From Phaeovulum veldkampii DSM 11550 (GTDB taxonomy: Bacteria; Pseudomonadota; Alphaproteobacteria; Rhodobacterales; Rhodobacteraceae): a stretch of DNA of 64,000 nucleotides. The position numbers and the translations under genes were made by a program. Where the stretch lies: assembly GCF_003034995.1 (NCBI RefSeq), contig NZ_PZKF01000015.1, forward strand, positions 18,917 to 82,916, read 5' to 3'. The notes beneath the pieces are model-generated. The model was not told the origin of the DNA, made no database searches, and saw only the letters and a program-made list of their open reading frames with translations. This document shows, one piece after another, positions 9,899 through 18,972 of this stretch (position 1 is the stretch's first letter; every line of letters begins with the position of its first letter).

Positions 9899-10246
9899 TC
9901 ACTCCACCGCGCGGATCAGCTTGCGCTCCAGATCGCGCAACACGGCGCGCAGATCGTCACCGCGTTTCAGCACCTGCCCCTCGGGGCCGATCAGCGCATA
10001 CTGACCCTGCCGCAGCCGCAGCCGGGGGCGCTTTTCGATCCGATACAGCGGGTTTTCGGCGGCACGGCGAAAGATGGAGAACACCGCCATATCGCGCAGA
10101 AAGCTCATGCCATAATCGCGCCATTCGCCTGCGGCCACCATCCGCCCGTAGAGCGACAGGATCACCGACAATTCGGCCCGATCAAACGCGATCTGCGGCG
10201 GCAGCGCGCCAGACTGGGGGTGAGGGGTCGGGGGCGACATGTTCAT
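9899..10246 (-). CDS. DUF2794 domain protein
   Basis: A 115-residue protein conserved in alphaproteobacteria, recognised by the IAFDRAELSVILSLYGRMVAAGEW beginning region and the later RIEKRPRLRLRQGQY stretch. It is basic, has no signal peptide or membrane segment, and has no established function. It converges on the NlpC/P60 gene with a gap of only 20 nt. Confidence 0.85.
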   Translation of the reverse strand: MNMSPPTPHPQSGALPPQIAFDRAELSVILSLYGRMVAAGEWRDYGMSFLRDMAVFSIFRRAAENPLYRIEKRPRLRLRQGQYALIGPEGQVLKRGDDLRAVLRDLERKLIRAVE

Positions 10247-10581
10247 CGGCCCAGAGTGCCACCCGCCTGCCCATGGATCAAGCGTCGCGAAATTGTCACA
10301 CTGTGGCCACGCGCCATTCGAAACTTTTCCGCTTTAGCGCCCGGCTCCGCCCCGAAAACCGCTGCGGTGGTCAACGCCGATGCCCCGGAGGCGCGGCTGA
10401 CGGCCCCCACCAAGGTCATGCCTCCGGGGCATCTTTGCGCGCCTGCTTATGCCGGGCCGCACGGCCCAGTCTGGCGCGATGACAGCTTCGTTATCGTGCC
10501 GACCCGCTGGGAAAATACCTCCGGAAAAGCCGCTTTGCGTGTATCATCCCCCGATCTGGACCAGACAGGGAGAGACCCGCC
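10247..10581. other. 335-nt intergenic stretch with a long inverted repeat
   Basis: It separates the divergent DUF2794 and cytochrome c genes, so promoters for both should lie here. The only strong structure seen is the 14-bp inverted repeat at 10379-10433, listed separately. A shorter GGCCGCACGGCC inverted repeat lies just downstream (about 10454-10465). No convincing coding region was found. Confidence 0.6.
10379..10433. repeat. Perfect 14-bp inverted repeat
   Basis: GATGCCCCGGAGGC at 10379-10392 is exactly repeated in reverse complement at 10420-10433, with a 27-nt spacer. Transcribed, it would form a very stable GC-rich hairpin. The right arm is followed by TTT only, which is weak for an intrinsic terminator. 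Confidence 0.75.
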
Positions 10582-11016
10582 GTGAGACCGATGAAAACCG
10601 CCATTGCCCTCGGCCTGATCTGCGCTGCGGGCATCGCCGCTGCGAAAGAGGGCGTGCAGAACCCCGCCGTCAAGGCGCGGATGGATGCAATGCAGGTGAT
10701 CAAGACCCATACCGGGGTGATCGCCGACATGACCGCCGGCAAGACCGCCTTCGACAGCGCCCGCGCCGCCGAGGCCGCCGCCGCACTGGCCGCCACCGCA
10801 GCAACCATTCCCGCGCTGTTCGAGGCTGAAGAGGAAGACCCGGCGTCCGAGGCGCGGGATGAAATCTGGATGATGCCCGAGGATTTCAACGCCAAGGCCG
10901 AGGCGCTTTACAAGGCGGCCCTGGCCATCGACGCCTCGTCGCTGGATGCGATGCGGCCTTCGATGGCCACGGTGGGCGGTGCCTGCAAGGCCTGCCACGA
11001 CGATTATCGGATGTAG
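10582..11016 (+). CDS. Class II cytochrome c (cytochrome c'/c-554-like), periplasmic
   Basis: The protein has 144 residues with a Sec signal peptide (MKTAIALGLICAAGIAAA). The single haem site CKACH is at residues 135-139, right at the C-terminus, which defines class II cytochromes of the four-helix c' fold. GTG at 10582 has the better-placed AGGGAGA; the ATG at 10591 is an alternative. Relatives bind NO or carry electrons. It faces the I78 lipoprotein gene across a shared hairpin. Confidence 0.9.
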   Translation: MRPMKTAIALGLICAAGIAAAKEGVQNPAVKARMDAMQVIKTHTGVIADMTAGKTAFDSARAAEAAAALAATAATIPALFEAEEEDPASEARDEIWMMPEDFNAKAEALYKAALAIDASSLDAMRPSMATVGGACKACHDDYRM

Positions 11017-11024
11017 TCACCGGG

Positions 11025-11063
11025 ACGGGCGGAGGGGCGATTTGCGCCCCCCGCCCTGCCCGT
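11025..11063. terminator. Hairpin between convergent genes, probable bidirectional terminator
   Basis: The inner stem is GGGGCG / CGCCCC with an ATTTG loop, and an outer arm ACGGGC / GCCCGT is separated from it by an internal loop. A short T run follows on the plus strand. It sits between the cytochrome c stop and the I78 lipoprotein stop. Confidence 0.6.
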
Positions 11064-11064
11064 T

Positions 11065-11388
11065 TCAGCCGCAATCGACGTTGAAGATGTTGCCCATCTG
11101 ATCCAGCCGGAACACGACGCGCTGGGCATTGTATTCCTGCGGCTCGATTCCGCGCCATTCGACCACGCGGAAGGCGCGGGTGATGCCCAGCGTCGGAATG
11201 ACGGTGCCGGGCTGACCCAGATACCCCTTGTAATCTGCCGCGTGGCACAGATCGGGCTGACGCTCCTCCAGCGCCCCCTCGACCGGCACCGGTGGCAGCG
11301 GATCGACGATCGGCGCTGTCTGATCCGGTATCGGCTGCTGGCAGGCCGCCAGCACGATGACAGCGGCCCAGATCGCATGTCTTGTCAT
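11065..11388 (-). CDS. I78-family peptidase inhibitor-like lipoprotein
   Basis: The 107-residue protein has a lipoprotein signal with lipobox LAAC and lipidated Cys16. The C-terminal 60 residues fit the I78 (potato-inhibitor-I-like) family: [12 protein letters not shown], then an arginine-led R-V-V-F-R-L-D segment and the terminal D-C-G. The start at 11388 is chosen because it gives the signal peptide and follows GGGG at a fair distance; ATG at 11403 is possible. It probably inhibits serine proteases in the periplasm (known for the family, not shown here). Confidence 0.85.
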   Translation of the reverse strand: MTRHAIWAAVIVLAACQQPIPDQTAPIVDPLPPVPVEGALEERQPDLCHAADYKGYLGQPGTVIPTLGITRAFRVVEWRGIEPQEYNAQRVVFRLDQMGNIFNVDCG

Positions 11389-11464
11389 TTTGTCGCACCC
11401 CATGGTTGCAGCGGGCCAGTCTTTGGCCCAAGCTTCGGCCTGCATATACAGGGAGGTTTTGCCA

Positions 11465-12592
11465 ATGAGAACCCGTGCCGCAGTGGCTTTGGAGGCTGGG
11501 AAGCCGCTCGAAGTGATGGAAGTGAACCTTGACGGCCCGAAGCAGGGCGAGGTTCTGGTGGAGATCAAGGCCACAGGCATCTGCCACACCGATGAATTCA
11601 CCCGCTCTGGCGCCGACCCCGAGGGGTTGTTTCCGGCGATTCTGGGCCACGAGGGCGCGGGCGTGGTGGTCGAGTGCGGGGCGGGCGTGACAAGCCTGAA
11701 GCCCGGCGACCATGTGATCCCGCTTTATACCCCCGAATGCCGCGAATGCCCCTCGTGCCTCAGCCGCAAGACCAACCTCTGCACCGCGATCCGGGGCACA
11801 CAGGGCAAGGGGCTGATGCCCGATGGCACCACGCGGTTTTCGATGCTCGATGGCACGCCGATCCTGCATTACATGGGCTGCTCGACGTTTTCGAACTTTA
11901 CCGTCATGCCCGAGATCGCGCTGGCCAAGGTGCGCCCCGACGCGCCTTTTGACAAGATCTGCTACATCGGCTGTGGCGTGACCACGGGCGTCGGCGCAGT
12001 GATCAATACCGCCAAGGTCGAGGTCGGCGCCAAGGCGGTGGTGTTCGGGCTGGGCGGGATCGGGCTGAACGTCATTCAGGGGCTGAAGCTGGCCGGGGCC
12101 GACATGATCATCGGCGTGGACATCAACCCCGAGCGCGAGGCCTGGGGCCGACGCTTCGGCATGACCCATTTCGTCAACCCCCGCGATGTGGGAGACATCG
12201 TGGCGCATCTGGTGAACATGACGAAAACCCCCTTCGACCAGATCGGCGGGGCGGATTACTCGTTCGACTGCACCGGCAACGTCAGCGTGATGCGGCAGGC
12301 GCTGGAATGCACGCACCGCGGCTGGGGCCAGTCGATCGTGATCGGCGTGGCGCCCTCGGGGGCCGAAATCCAGACCCGGCCGTTCCAGCTTGTGACCGGG
12401 CGCGTCTGGAAGGGCACGGCCTTTGGCGGGGCGCGCGGGCGCACCGATGTGCCGACATTCGTGGATTGGTACATGCAGGGCAAGATCGAGATCGACCCGA
12501 TGATCACCCACATCCTGACGCTGGACGAGATCAACAAGGGCTTCGATCTGATGCACTCGGGCGAAAGCATCCGATCTGTCGTGGTTTACTGA
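11465..12592 (+). CDS. adhC: S-(hydroxymethyl)glutathione dehydrogenase / class III alcohol dehydrogenase
   Basis: Oxidises the glutathione adduct of formaldehyde to S-formylglutathione with NAD+, and can reduce S-nitrosoglutathione. The 375-residue length is typical. Visible are the catalytic zinc ligands (CHTDEF, GHEGAG), the four-cysteine structural zinc loop ([16 protein letters not shown]), and the NAD fold [12 protein letters not shown]. The ATG at 11465 follows GGGAGG and gives the conserved start. The next enzyme of the pathway, FghA, is encoded in this window at 46919-47752. Confidence 0.96.
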   Translation: MRTRAAVALEAGKPLEVMEVNLDGPKQGEVLVEIKATGICHTDEFTRSGADPEGLFPAILGHEGAGVVVECGAGVTSLKPGDHVIPLYTPECRECPSCLSRKTNLCTAIRGTQGKGLMPDGTTRFSMLDGTPILHYMGCSTFSNFTVMPEIALAKVRPDAPFDKICYIGCGVTTGVGAVINTAKVEVGAKAVVFGLGGIGLNVIQGLKLAGADMIIGVDINPEREAWGRRFGMTHFVNPRDVGDIVAHLVNMTKTPFDQIGGADYSFDCTGNVSVMRQALECTHRGWGQSIVIGVAPSGAEIQTRPFQLVTGRVWKGTAFGGARGRTDVPTFVDWYMQGKIEIDPMITHILTLDEINKGFDLMHSGESIRSVVVY

Positions 12593-12598
12593 CGCCTC

Positions 12599-12613
12599 TC
12601 AACCCCGTGTTAA
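12599..12613. promoter_or_regulatory. CtrA-like box upstream of motB
   Basis: TCAA-N7-TTAA, one mismatch from the alphaproteobacterial CtrA consensus TTAA-N7-TTAA. It ends 47 nt before the motB start codon. A matching site lies before flgE. Confidence 0.6.
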
Positions 12614-12660
12614 GGCCGCGCTGCTAGCCCTTGGATGCAGCAGTTTTGGCAGGGGGCAAA

Positions 12661-13518
12661 ATGGCAGCGCGCGACAATGCGGCTCCGGTCATCATCAAGC
12701 GCAAGAAGGTGATCGTGGGCGGCGGGCACCACGGCGGCGCATGGAAGGTCGCCTATGCCGATTTCGTCACCGCGATGATGGCTTTTTTCATGCTGATGTG
12801 GCTGTTGAACGCCACCACCGAAAAGCAGCGAAAGGGCATTGCGGATTATTTCGATCCGACGATCCCGATCAACCGCATCTCGGGCGGCGGTGATGGCGCC
12901 TTCGGTGGAAATTCGGTCTTTTCGGAAGATCAGATGGCGCAAAGCGGCACCGGCGCCGCCGTCCGTCAACCCTCGGAGGAGCATCAGGCGCGCGGCCAGA
13001 CCGGCGCCGACCCGGCCACCGATACCGCCGCGGACGAGACCGAAAAGCTGGAGGAAATCCGCACGAAAATCGACGAGGCGCTGACGGCACTGGCAGGCGA
13101 ATCGATGGCAAGCGAGGATTTCGCCCGACACATCGTGACCCGCGTCACCGACGAGGGGCTGATCGTCGAATTCTTCGATCTGGAAACCGAACCCCTGTTT
13201 GCCACCGATAGCGCCGCGCCCGAGCCTGTGACGCATGAGATTGCAGCGATGCTGGCGCGCGTCTTTCAACTGGTAGAAAACGACGTTTCGGTGAATGGCC
13301 ACCTGCGCGCCTACCCTGAAATCTTGCGCGAAAACCCGGTCTGGGGCCTGTCAACCGAGCGCGCGCAGGCGGTGCGCACCTTGCTGGAACAGGCCGGCCT
13401 TCCGGCTGTGCGGGTGCAGCGCGTCACCGGCTTTGCCGACCGCAAGCTGGCGGTCACGAACCCCATGGCTATCCGCAACAACCGGCTGGAGGTGATCCTG
13501 CTGCGGCCGGGCAAATGA
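12661..13518 (+). CDS. motB: Flagellar motor stator protein MotB
   Basis: Forms, with MotA, the proton channel and peptidoglycan anchor of the flagellar motor. The 285-residue protein has a short basic N-terminus and one membrane segment beginning at WKVAYADFVTAMMAFFM, where Asp34 is the proton-carrying residue. A linker rich in Glu/Ala follows, then an OmpA-like peptidoglycan-binding domain ending with R-N-N-R-L-E-V. The ATG at 12661 follows AGGGGG. It starts the flagellar run; motA is not in the window. Confidence 0.93.
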   Translation: MAARDNAAPVIIKRKKVIVGGGHHGGAWKVAYADFVTAMMAFFMLMWLLNATTEKQRKGIADYFDPTIPINRISGGGDGAFGGNSVFSEDQMAQSGTGAAVRQPSEEHQARGQTGADPATDTAADETEKLEEIRTKIDEALTALAGESMASEDFARHIVTRVTDEGLIVEFFDLETEPLFATDSAAPEPVTHEIAAMLARVFQLVENDVSVNGHLRAYPEILRENPVWGLSTERAQAVRTLLEQAGLPAVRVQRVTGFADRKLAVTNPMAIRNNRLEVILLRPGK

Positions 13519-13537
13519 ATAGCGCGGATTTTAGACG

Positions 13538-13552
13538 TTAGGGCGATGTTAA
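13538..13552. promoter_or_regulatory. CtrA-like box upstream of flgE
   Basis: TTAG-N7-TTAA, one mismatch from the CtrA consensus. It lies in the 95-nt gap between motB and flgE, 61 nt before the flgE start codon. Confidence 0.6.
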
Positions 13553-13613
13553 GCTGCCGGACCGCACTGTGCCATTTGATCACGGGACTCTGCAGCAGAA
13601 AGGCGCACTCCGA

Positions 13614-14930
13614 ATGTCCATCTCTTCTTCGCTCAATGCAGGGGTGGCGGGCCTCGCGGCCAATGCCACCCGGCTTGCCACGATTTCTGACAACATCGCC
13701 AACTCGGGCACCTATGGCTACAAGCGGGCGGCGGCTGATTTCGAAAGCATGGTCATCAATCAGTCGCGCGCGGCGGGGGTGTATTCGGCGGGCGGTGTGC
13801 GCGCCCAGACCATCCGCCTGATCGACGAGCGCGGCTCGTTGGTCGCCACGGCAAACTCGCTTGATCTGGCGGTGTCGGGGCGGGGCATGCTGCCGGTCGT
13901 TCCTGCCGTGTCGCTGGATAACGGAACCAATGGGCAGCAGTTGATGATGACGACCACAGGCGCCTTCCGCACCGATGCCGAGGGGGTTTTGCGCACCGAA
14001 TCGGGGCTGGTGCTGCTGGGCTGGCCCGCCAGCGCCGACGGCACCATCCCGACCATGCCGCGCGACACCGTCTCAGGCTTGCAGCCGGTGGTCATCCACA
14101 CCAACCAGATGGTGGGCGATCCAACCACGGCGATCGGGCTTGGGGTCAACCTGCCCGCCGAAGATACAGAGGTCGGGGCATCGGGCGATGCCAAGCCTCT
14201 GTCGATCGAGTATTTCGGAAACCTCGGCACGTCCGAGACGCTGGGGATAACCTTCACCCCCACGGTTCCCGCCGCGCCTGCAACCGATCCCTCGAACCAG
14301 TGGACAATGCTGATCACCGATTCTGCGCAGGGCGGGGCGGTGATCGGAGAATATACGCTGACTTTCGATGACAGCCGCGGCACCGGCGGAACGCTGGCCT
14401 CGGTTGCGACTGTTTCGGGCGGCGCCTACGATCCGGCGACCGGCACGCTGGCGCTTGGGGTCGCGGGCGGCCCGCTTGACCTGACCATCGGCACGATCGG
14501 CGGCACGGGCGGCATGACACAACTCGCAGGCAGCTTCGGCACAACGTCGATCACCAAGGACGGCTCGCCGGTCGGCAATCTGACCGCCGTCGAAGTGGAT
14601 GAGAATGGCTATGTCCGCGCAACCTATGACACCGGGTCGATCCGGACGCTTTACCAGATTCCGCTCGTCGATGTGCCCAATGTGAACGGGTTGACCGCGC
14701 TGAACAACCAGACCTTCCAGATTTCGCCCACCTCGGGTGCCTTCTTTCTGTGGGATGCGGGCGATGGCCCCACGGGTGCGGTGGTGGGATATGCCCGTGA
14801 ATCGTCAACAACCGATATCGCGGCGGAACTGACCAGTCTGATCCAGACCCAGCGCGCCTATTCCTCGAATGCCAAGGTCATCCAGACGGTGGATGAGATG
14901 TTGCAGGAGACGACCAATATCAAACGCTGA
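13614..14930 (+). CDS. flgE: Flagellar hook protein FlgE
   Basis: Structural subunit of the flagellar hook. The 438-residue protein has the N-terminal rod/hook motif (LAANATRLATISDNIANSGTYGYK) and the matching C-terminal helix (QTQRAYSSNAKVIQTVDEML), with a variable beta-rich middle. The ATG at 13614 is preferred because the family sequence starts at MSISSSLNAG. It is followed 31 nt later by flgK. Intact. Confidence 0.93.
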   Translation: MSISSSLNAGVAGLAANATRLATISDNIANSGTYGYKRAAADFESMVINQSRAAGVYSAGGVRAQTIRLIDERGSLVATANSLDLAVSGRGMLPVVPAVSLDNGTNGQQLMMTTTGAFRTDAEGVLRTESGLVLLGWPASADGTIPTMPRDTVSGLQPVVIHTNQMVGDPTTAIGLGVNLPAEDTEVGASGDAKPLSIEYFGNLGTSETLGITFTPTVPAAPATDPSNQWTMLITDSAQGGAVIGEYTLTFDDSRGTGGTLASVATVSGGAYDPATGTLALGVAGGPLDLTIGTIGGTGGMTQLAGSFGTTSITKDGSPVGNLTAVEVDENGYVRATYDTGSIRTLYQIPLVDVPNVNGLTALNNQTFQISPTSGAFFLWDAGDGPTGAVVGYARESSTTDIAAELTSLIQTQRAYSSNAKVIQTVDEMLQETTNIKR

Positions 14931-14961
14931 TCGCACCCGCTTGCAGGACGGAGGCTGAGCC

Positions 14962-16255
14962 ATGAGCATCGCGAGTTCATTTTCCAACGCCCTCTCAGGG
15001 CTCAGTGCGGTGTCACGCGCGGCCGATGTGGTCTCATCGAACATCGCCAATGCGATGACCGAAGGCTACGCACGGCGCGAACTGGCACTGTCGGCGCTGT
15101 CAGTGGGCGGGCAGGGGGCAGGCGTTCGGGTTGACGGTGTGATCCGGGTGGTCAATCAGGCGGTGCTGGCCGACAGGCGGCTCGCCGATGCCGAAGTCGG
15201 CAATATTGCACTCCGGGCAGAGTTTCTGAACCGTCTGGAAACGCTGCTCGGCACCCCCGGCACACCGGGGTCGCTGTCGGATCGGATCGCCAGCTTTGAA
15301 ACCGCCCTGATCGAGGCCGCAAGCCGCCCTGACAGCGAAGCCCGCCTGCAATCGGTGCTGACCTCGGCCGAGGCGATCACCAGCCACCTCAACAAACTGA
15401 CCGGCGCGATCCAGGGCGAGCGGATGAGTGCCGATCCGCGAGGTGGCGCGAGACAACAGCCAGATTTCGCTATTCACCACTGGAGGCGCGGTGTTGCTGG
15501 AGGGCAATCCCGCCGTGATTGATTTTGCCGCGGTCGGCGTGATTACCGCAGACATGACGCTGGCATCGGGGGCCTTGTCGGCTGCGTCGATCAACGGTCT
15601 GGTGGTTTCGCCCACCGATAGCGGGGTTTTGGGCGGTGGTACGCTGGGCGCACTGTTCGCCCTGCGCGACGAGCTTGCGCCCCAGGCACAGGCGCAGATC
15701 GACGCCCTCGCGCGCGATCTGATCGCACGTTTCGAGGCTCCAGCGATTGATGCCACCAAAGCAGCGGGCGCACCCGGTCTGTTCACCGACAGGGCCGCAG
15801 CCCTTGATCCCGCCGACGAGGTCGGGCTTGCGGGCCGAATTTCAATCAGCACAAGCGTTGATCCTGACCAAGGCGGCGCCCTTTGGCGCCTGCGCGACGG
15901 TTTGGGTGCCGCCAGTTCCGGGCCGGTTGGCAACGGCACCCTGCTCACGGCCCTTGGCACTGCGCTGACAGCGACCAATGTACCCGCCTCGGGCATCTTC
16001 AGTGGGGCCGCTCGCTCGGTTTCAGGGCTGGCGGCCGATATTCTTTCGCAGGTTTCCGGCACCCGCCAAACTGTCGAACTGCGCGAAAGTTATGCCTCTT
16101 CCCGCCAAGACAGTTTGACCAAACTGTACCTTTCGGACGGGGTCGATACCGATGCCGAGATGCAGAACCTTCTTCAGATCGAGCAGGCCTATGCGGCCAA
16201 TGCCCGTGTGATCCAGACGATTGATGAGATGCTTCAAACCATAGTGGCGATCTAA
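14962..16255 (+). pseudogene. flgK: Hook-filament junction protein FlgK, broken by an internal deletion and frame change
   Basis: The first part (14962 to about 15430) encodes the N-terminal FlgK region (MSIASSFSNALSGL, SSNIANAMTEGYARRE) up to GAIQGERMSAD, then reads on out of frame to a stop at 15522. The second part, open from 15428 in another frame, encodes VPIREVARDNSQISLF through the C-terminal FlgK helix (QIEQAYAANARVIQTIDEML) to 16255. The joined parts give about 430 residues; FlgK of related bacteria is about 480. So roughly 50 residues plus one frame step are missing. GTGCCGATC at the join reads sensibly in both frames, which suggests recombination between short direct repeats. Flanking flgE, flgL and flgI are intact. 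Confidence 0.88.
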
Positions 16256-16256
16256 A

Positions 16257-17267
16257 ATGACCTACCTTTCCGTTGGAGACATGGCGCAGGCCTATCAACT
16301 GCGTCGGCACAATGCCGAGATGAAGACTCTGATGAACCAGTTGACCGACGAGATGATCTCAGGCGCCCGGCAGGATACCGGGGCGGCAGTGCGCGGCGAT
16401 TTCACCGCGCTCGCCGGGATCGACCGCTCCCTCGCCGTGCTCGATTCCTATGCCTTCGCGACGACGGAGGCTGCGCAACTCGTTTCGACGATGCAATCCG
16501 CACTGGAGACGATCCAGGCCATGGGTGCCGAGATCGGGGGCACGCTGCTGTCAGCGGCGACCAGTTCCAACCCGACCATGGTCAGCGTTACCACTGCCGA
16601 TGCCCGCGAACGGTTTTTGGCCACCGTCGGGGCAATCAACACCAATATCGCAGGGCGACATGTGTTCTCGGGCATGGCCCCGGATCGTGCGCCTCTGGCC
16701 CCGGCAGAAGACATCTTGGCGGCGCTGACCGCCGCCACCGCAACGGCCACCGATGCCAGCGGTGTCGTCTCTGCGGTTGAGGCCTGGTTCAACGCCCCTC
16801 CGGGTGACGGCGGCTACCTCGATATGGCGTATCGCGGCGGGGCACCGCTGTCGCCACTTTGCACCGGGCCAGGTGAGAGCGCCGCGTTGGATCTGACCGC
16901 CGCCCATTCGCAGATTCGGGCAGCTCTTCAGGGGTTGGCCATCGCGGCTCTCGTCTCTGACGGGGCGCTGGCGGGCGATGCTGTCGAACAGATGCGGCTG
17001 ACCCAGGCGGCGGGCGAAAAGGTGATCGGTGCGGAAACAAGTCTGGTTCTGTTGCGGGCAGATATTGGCACGACCGAGGACCGACTGGACGAAACCGCCA
17101 CCCGAAACAGCACCGAAATCGCCAGCCTCAAGATCGCACGCGACCATCTGGTAGCCGCGGACCCCTATGATACCGCCACCGCGCTCGAAGCGGTTCAGAC
17201 CCAGATCGAGACCTTGTATACGCTGACCGCACGTCTGTCGCGCCTGTCTTTGGCGGAGTATCTGTGA
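16257..17267 (+). CDS. flgL: Flagellar hook-associated protein FlgL (HAP3)
   Basis: A flagellin-family junction protein between hook and filament. The protein has 336 residues, with the N-terminal flagellin-like helix (LRRHNAEMKTLMNQLTDEMISG) and a C-terminal helix ending TLYTLTARLSRLSLAEYL. The start codon follows the flgK stop after a single base, so its translation was probably coupled to flgK. Its stop overlaps the flgI start. Intact. Confidence 0.9.
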   Translation: MTYLSVGDMAQAYQLRRHNAEMKTLMNQLTDEMISGARQDTGAAVRGDFTALAGIDRSLAVLDSYAFATTEAAQLVSTMQSALETIQAMGAEIGGTLLSAATSSNPTMVSVTTADARERFLATVGAINTNIAGRHVFSGMAPDRAPLAPAEDILAALTAATATATDASGVVSAVEAWFNAPPGDGGYLDMAYRGGAPLSPLCTGPGESAALDLTAAHSQIRAALQGLAIAALVSDGALAGDAVEQMRLTQAAGEKVIGAETSLVLLRADIGTTEDRLDETATRNSTEIASLKIARDHLVAADPYDTATALEAVQTQIETLYTLTARLSRLSLAEYL

Positions 17268-18364
17268 TGATCCGGCTTCTCGCCTTTTTGCTGAGCCTGC
17301 TTCCGTTTCTGGCAGAGGCCGCGCCGATCCGGATCAAGGATCTGGTCGAATTCGACGGGGTGCGGGGCAATGATCTGGTTGGCTACGGCCTTGTCGTGGG
17401 GCTGAACGGCACCGGGGACGGCATTCGAAACGCTCCGTTCACCGAAGAAATCATGGCCAATATCCTGGAACGCCTGGGGGTTAACGTCAGCGGCGAGCAG
17501 TTCCGCCCCAAGAACGTGGCGGCGGTTCTGGTCACCGCGACGCTGCCGCCCTTTGCGCGGGCTGGGGGGCAGATCGACGTCGGCGTCGCGGCAATTGGCG
17601 ATGCCAAAAGCCTGCTGGGCGGAACCTTGGTGATGACCCCGCTCAGCGCTGCTGACGGGGCCATCTATGCCGTGGCCCAAGGGACGATCATCGCAGGCGG
17701 CGCTTCGGTAGAGGGCCAGGGGGCAAGCGTTGTTCAGGGGGTGCCCACCTCGGGGGTCATCCCCTCTGGCGCTCGGGTCGAACGCGAGATCGCCTTTGAT
17801 TTCGGCGGTCTGAGGTCCGTCCGCCTGGCGTTGCGGTCTGCCGATTTCACCACCGCAGGACGGATCGAACAGGCCATCAATTCTGAATTCGGCCGCCGCG
17901 TTGCGGTGATGCAGGATGCGGGAACGGTTTCACTAGACCTTGCCGCCGCAAACATGCGCTCCCCCGCCCACGTGCTGGGCCGGGTCGAAAACCTGACGAT
18001 CGAGCCAGAGCGGCGGGCCCGCGTTGTGGTCGATCAGCGGTCCGGCACGATCGTGATGGGCGAAGATGTTCGCATTTCGCGGGTGGCGGTCAGCCAAGGA
18101 AACCTGACCCTGAGAATCCGGGAGGAGCCGCTGGCTGTGATGCCCAATCCCTTTGCCGAGGGTGAGACGGTTGTGTTGCCGCGCACCGAGGCATCGATCG
18201 AAGATGAGCCGGGAATAGGGCTGGCCGAGGTCGCGGGCGGCACCTCGCTTTCTGAAGTGGTTGCTGGGCTGAACGCGCTGGGTGTCAGCCCACGCGATAT
18301 GATCGACATACTCAAAAGCATCAATTCCGCCGGGGCGCTACATGCCGAATTTGTGGTGCGTTGA
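17264..18364 (+). CDS. flgI: Flagellar P-ring protein FlgI
   Basis: Forms the periplasmic P ring around the flagellar rod. The 366-residue protein has a signal peptide (LLAFLLSLLPFLAEA) and the conserved IRIKDLVEFDGVRGNDLVGYGLVVGLNGTGD beginning region. It ends with the typical DMIDILKSINSAGALHAEF. The start is GTG 17264 (overlapping flgL by 4 nt) or ATG 17267. It is the last intact flagellar gene; what follows is decayed sequence. Confidence 0.95.
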   Translation: MMIRLLAFLLSLLPFLAEAAPIRIKDLVEFDGVRGNDLVGYGLVVGLNGTGDGIRNAPFTEEIMANILERLGVNVSGEQFRPKNVAAVLVTATLPPFARAGGQIDVGVAAIGDAKSLLGGTLVMTPLSAADGAIYAVAQGTIIAGGASVEGQGASVVQGVPTSGVIPSGARVEREIAFDFGGLRSVRLALRSADFTTAGRIEQAINSEFGRRVAVMQDAGTVSLDLAAANMRSPAHVLGRVENLTIEPERRARVVVDQRSGTIVMGEDVRISRVAVSQGNLTLRIREEPLAVMPNPFAEGETVVLPRTEASIEDEPGIGLAEVAGGTSLSEVVAGLNALGVSPRDMIDILKSINSAGALHAEFVVR

Positions 18365-18524
18365 GCAATTGGCAGCGCCCGCTCGCCGCCACAACGCATG
18401 ATTCCGGCGGGGGGGGGCCTGCCGCAGCGGCTCCGCTTTTGACGAAACGCTCTGATCTTGACCGCGGACGCACCGGAAAGAGGGAAGGCTTTTCGGGGTG
18501 ATCACACCCAGCCGCACCGCAGGG

Positions 18525-18958
18525 CGCGATCATGCGGATCATGTCCGCTCGGTCGCCCAGTCATCGCGCTTTTGGGGCGGGCACTTTTCGCTGCATCTTG
18601 GAAACGGTCACATCTGCATTACAAGGTCGATCCCGGCATGCGCACCCGGAGGGAGACGGCGGGGCTGCTGTTGCGGCTGGACGCCCCCGCGCTGTTGCGG
18701 CTGGCGCGCACCGCGGGCGAGGTGGGTAGCAGCGTGCCGCTGACCGATGCAAAGGGGTCGGTTCTGGATGAACGGTTCCGCCCAGCCGATCACGGATTTT
18801 TTCACGAGGCCGGGCTGGTGTCTGACACCGACTGAAGCGAGGAGCGCTGGAGGACCAACGGCATCGGCACCTGCCTGATCGAGGGGCGCTCGGTCGTGGT
18901 GCATCGGGATCAGAATTTCCGCGCCATAAATACCGCGCTGGCCTCGCAATTTCAGGGG
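18525..18958 (+). pseudogene. Relic of an AcoR-like sigma-54-dependent activator (N-terminus and GAF fragment)
   Basis: Pieces of the AcoR N-terminal region are readable in two frames: DHADHVRSVAQSS, then ASWKRSHLHYKVDPGMRTRRET, then a sensor-like stretch ending EAGLVSDTD. A TGA at 18833-18835 stands where family members have Trp. The frame then resumes with TNGIGTCLIEGRSVVVHRDQNF, the hallmark of the AcoR GAF domain. The AAA+ and DNA-binding parts are gone, and the sequence passes straight into an aldehyde dehydrogenase relic. Such regulators normally control acetoin, ethanol or aldehyde catabolism. Confidence 0.8.
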
Positions 18959-18972
18959 CGACTGGTGTCACC

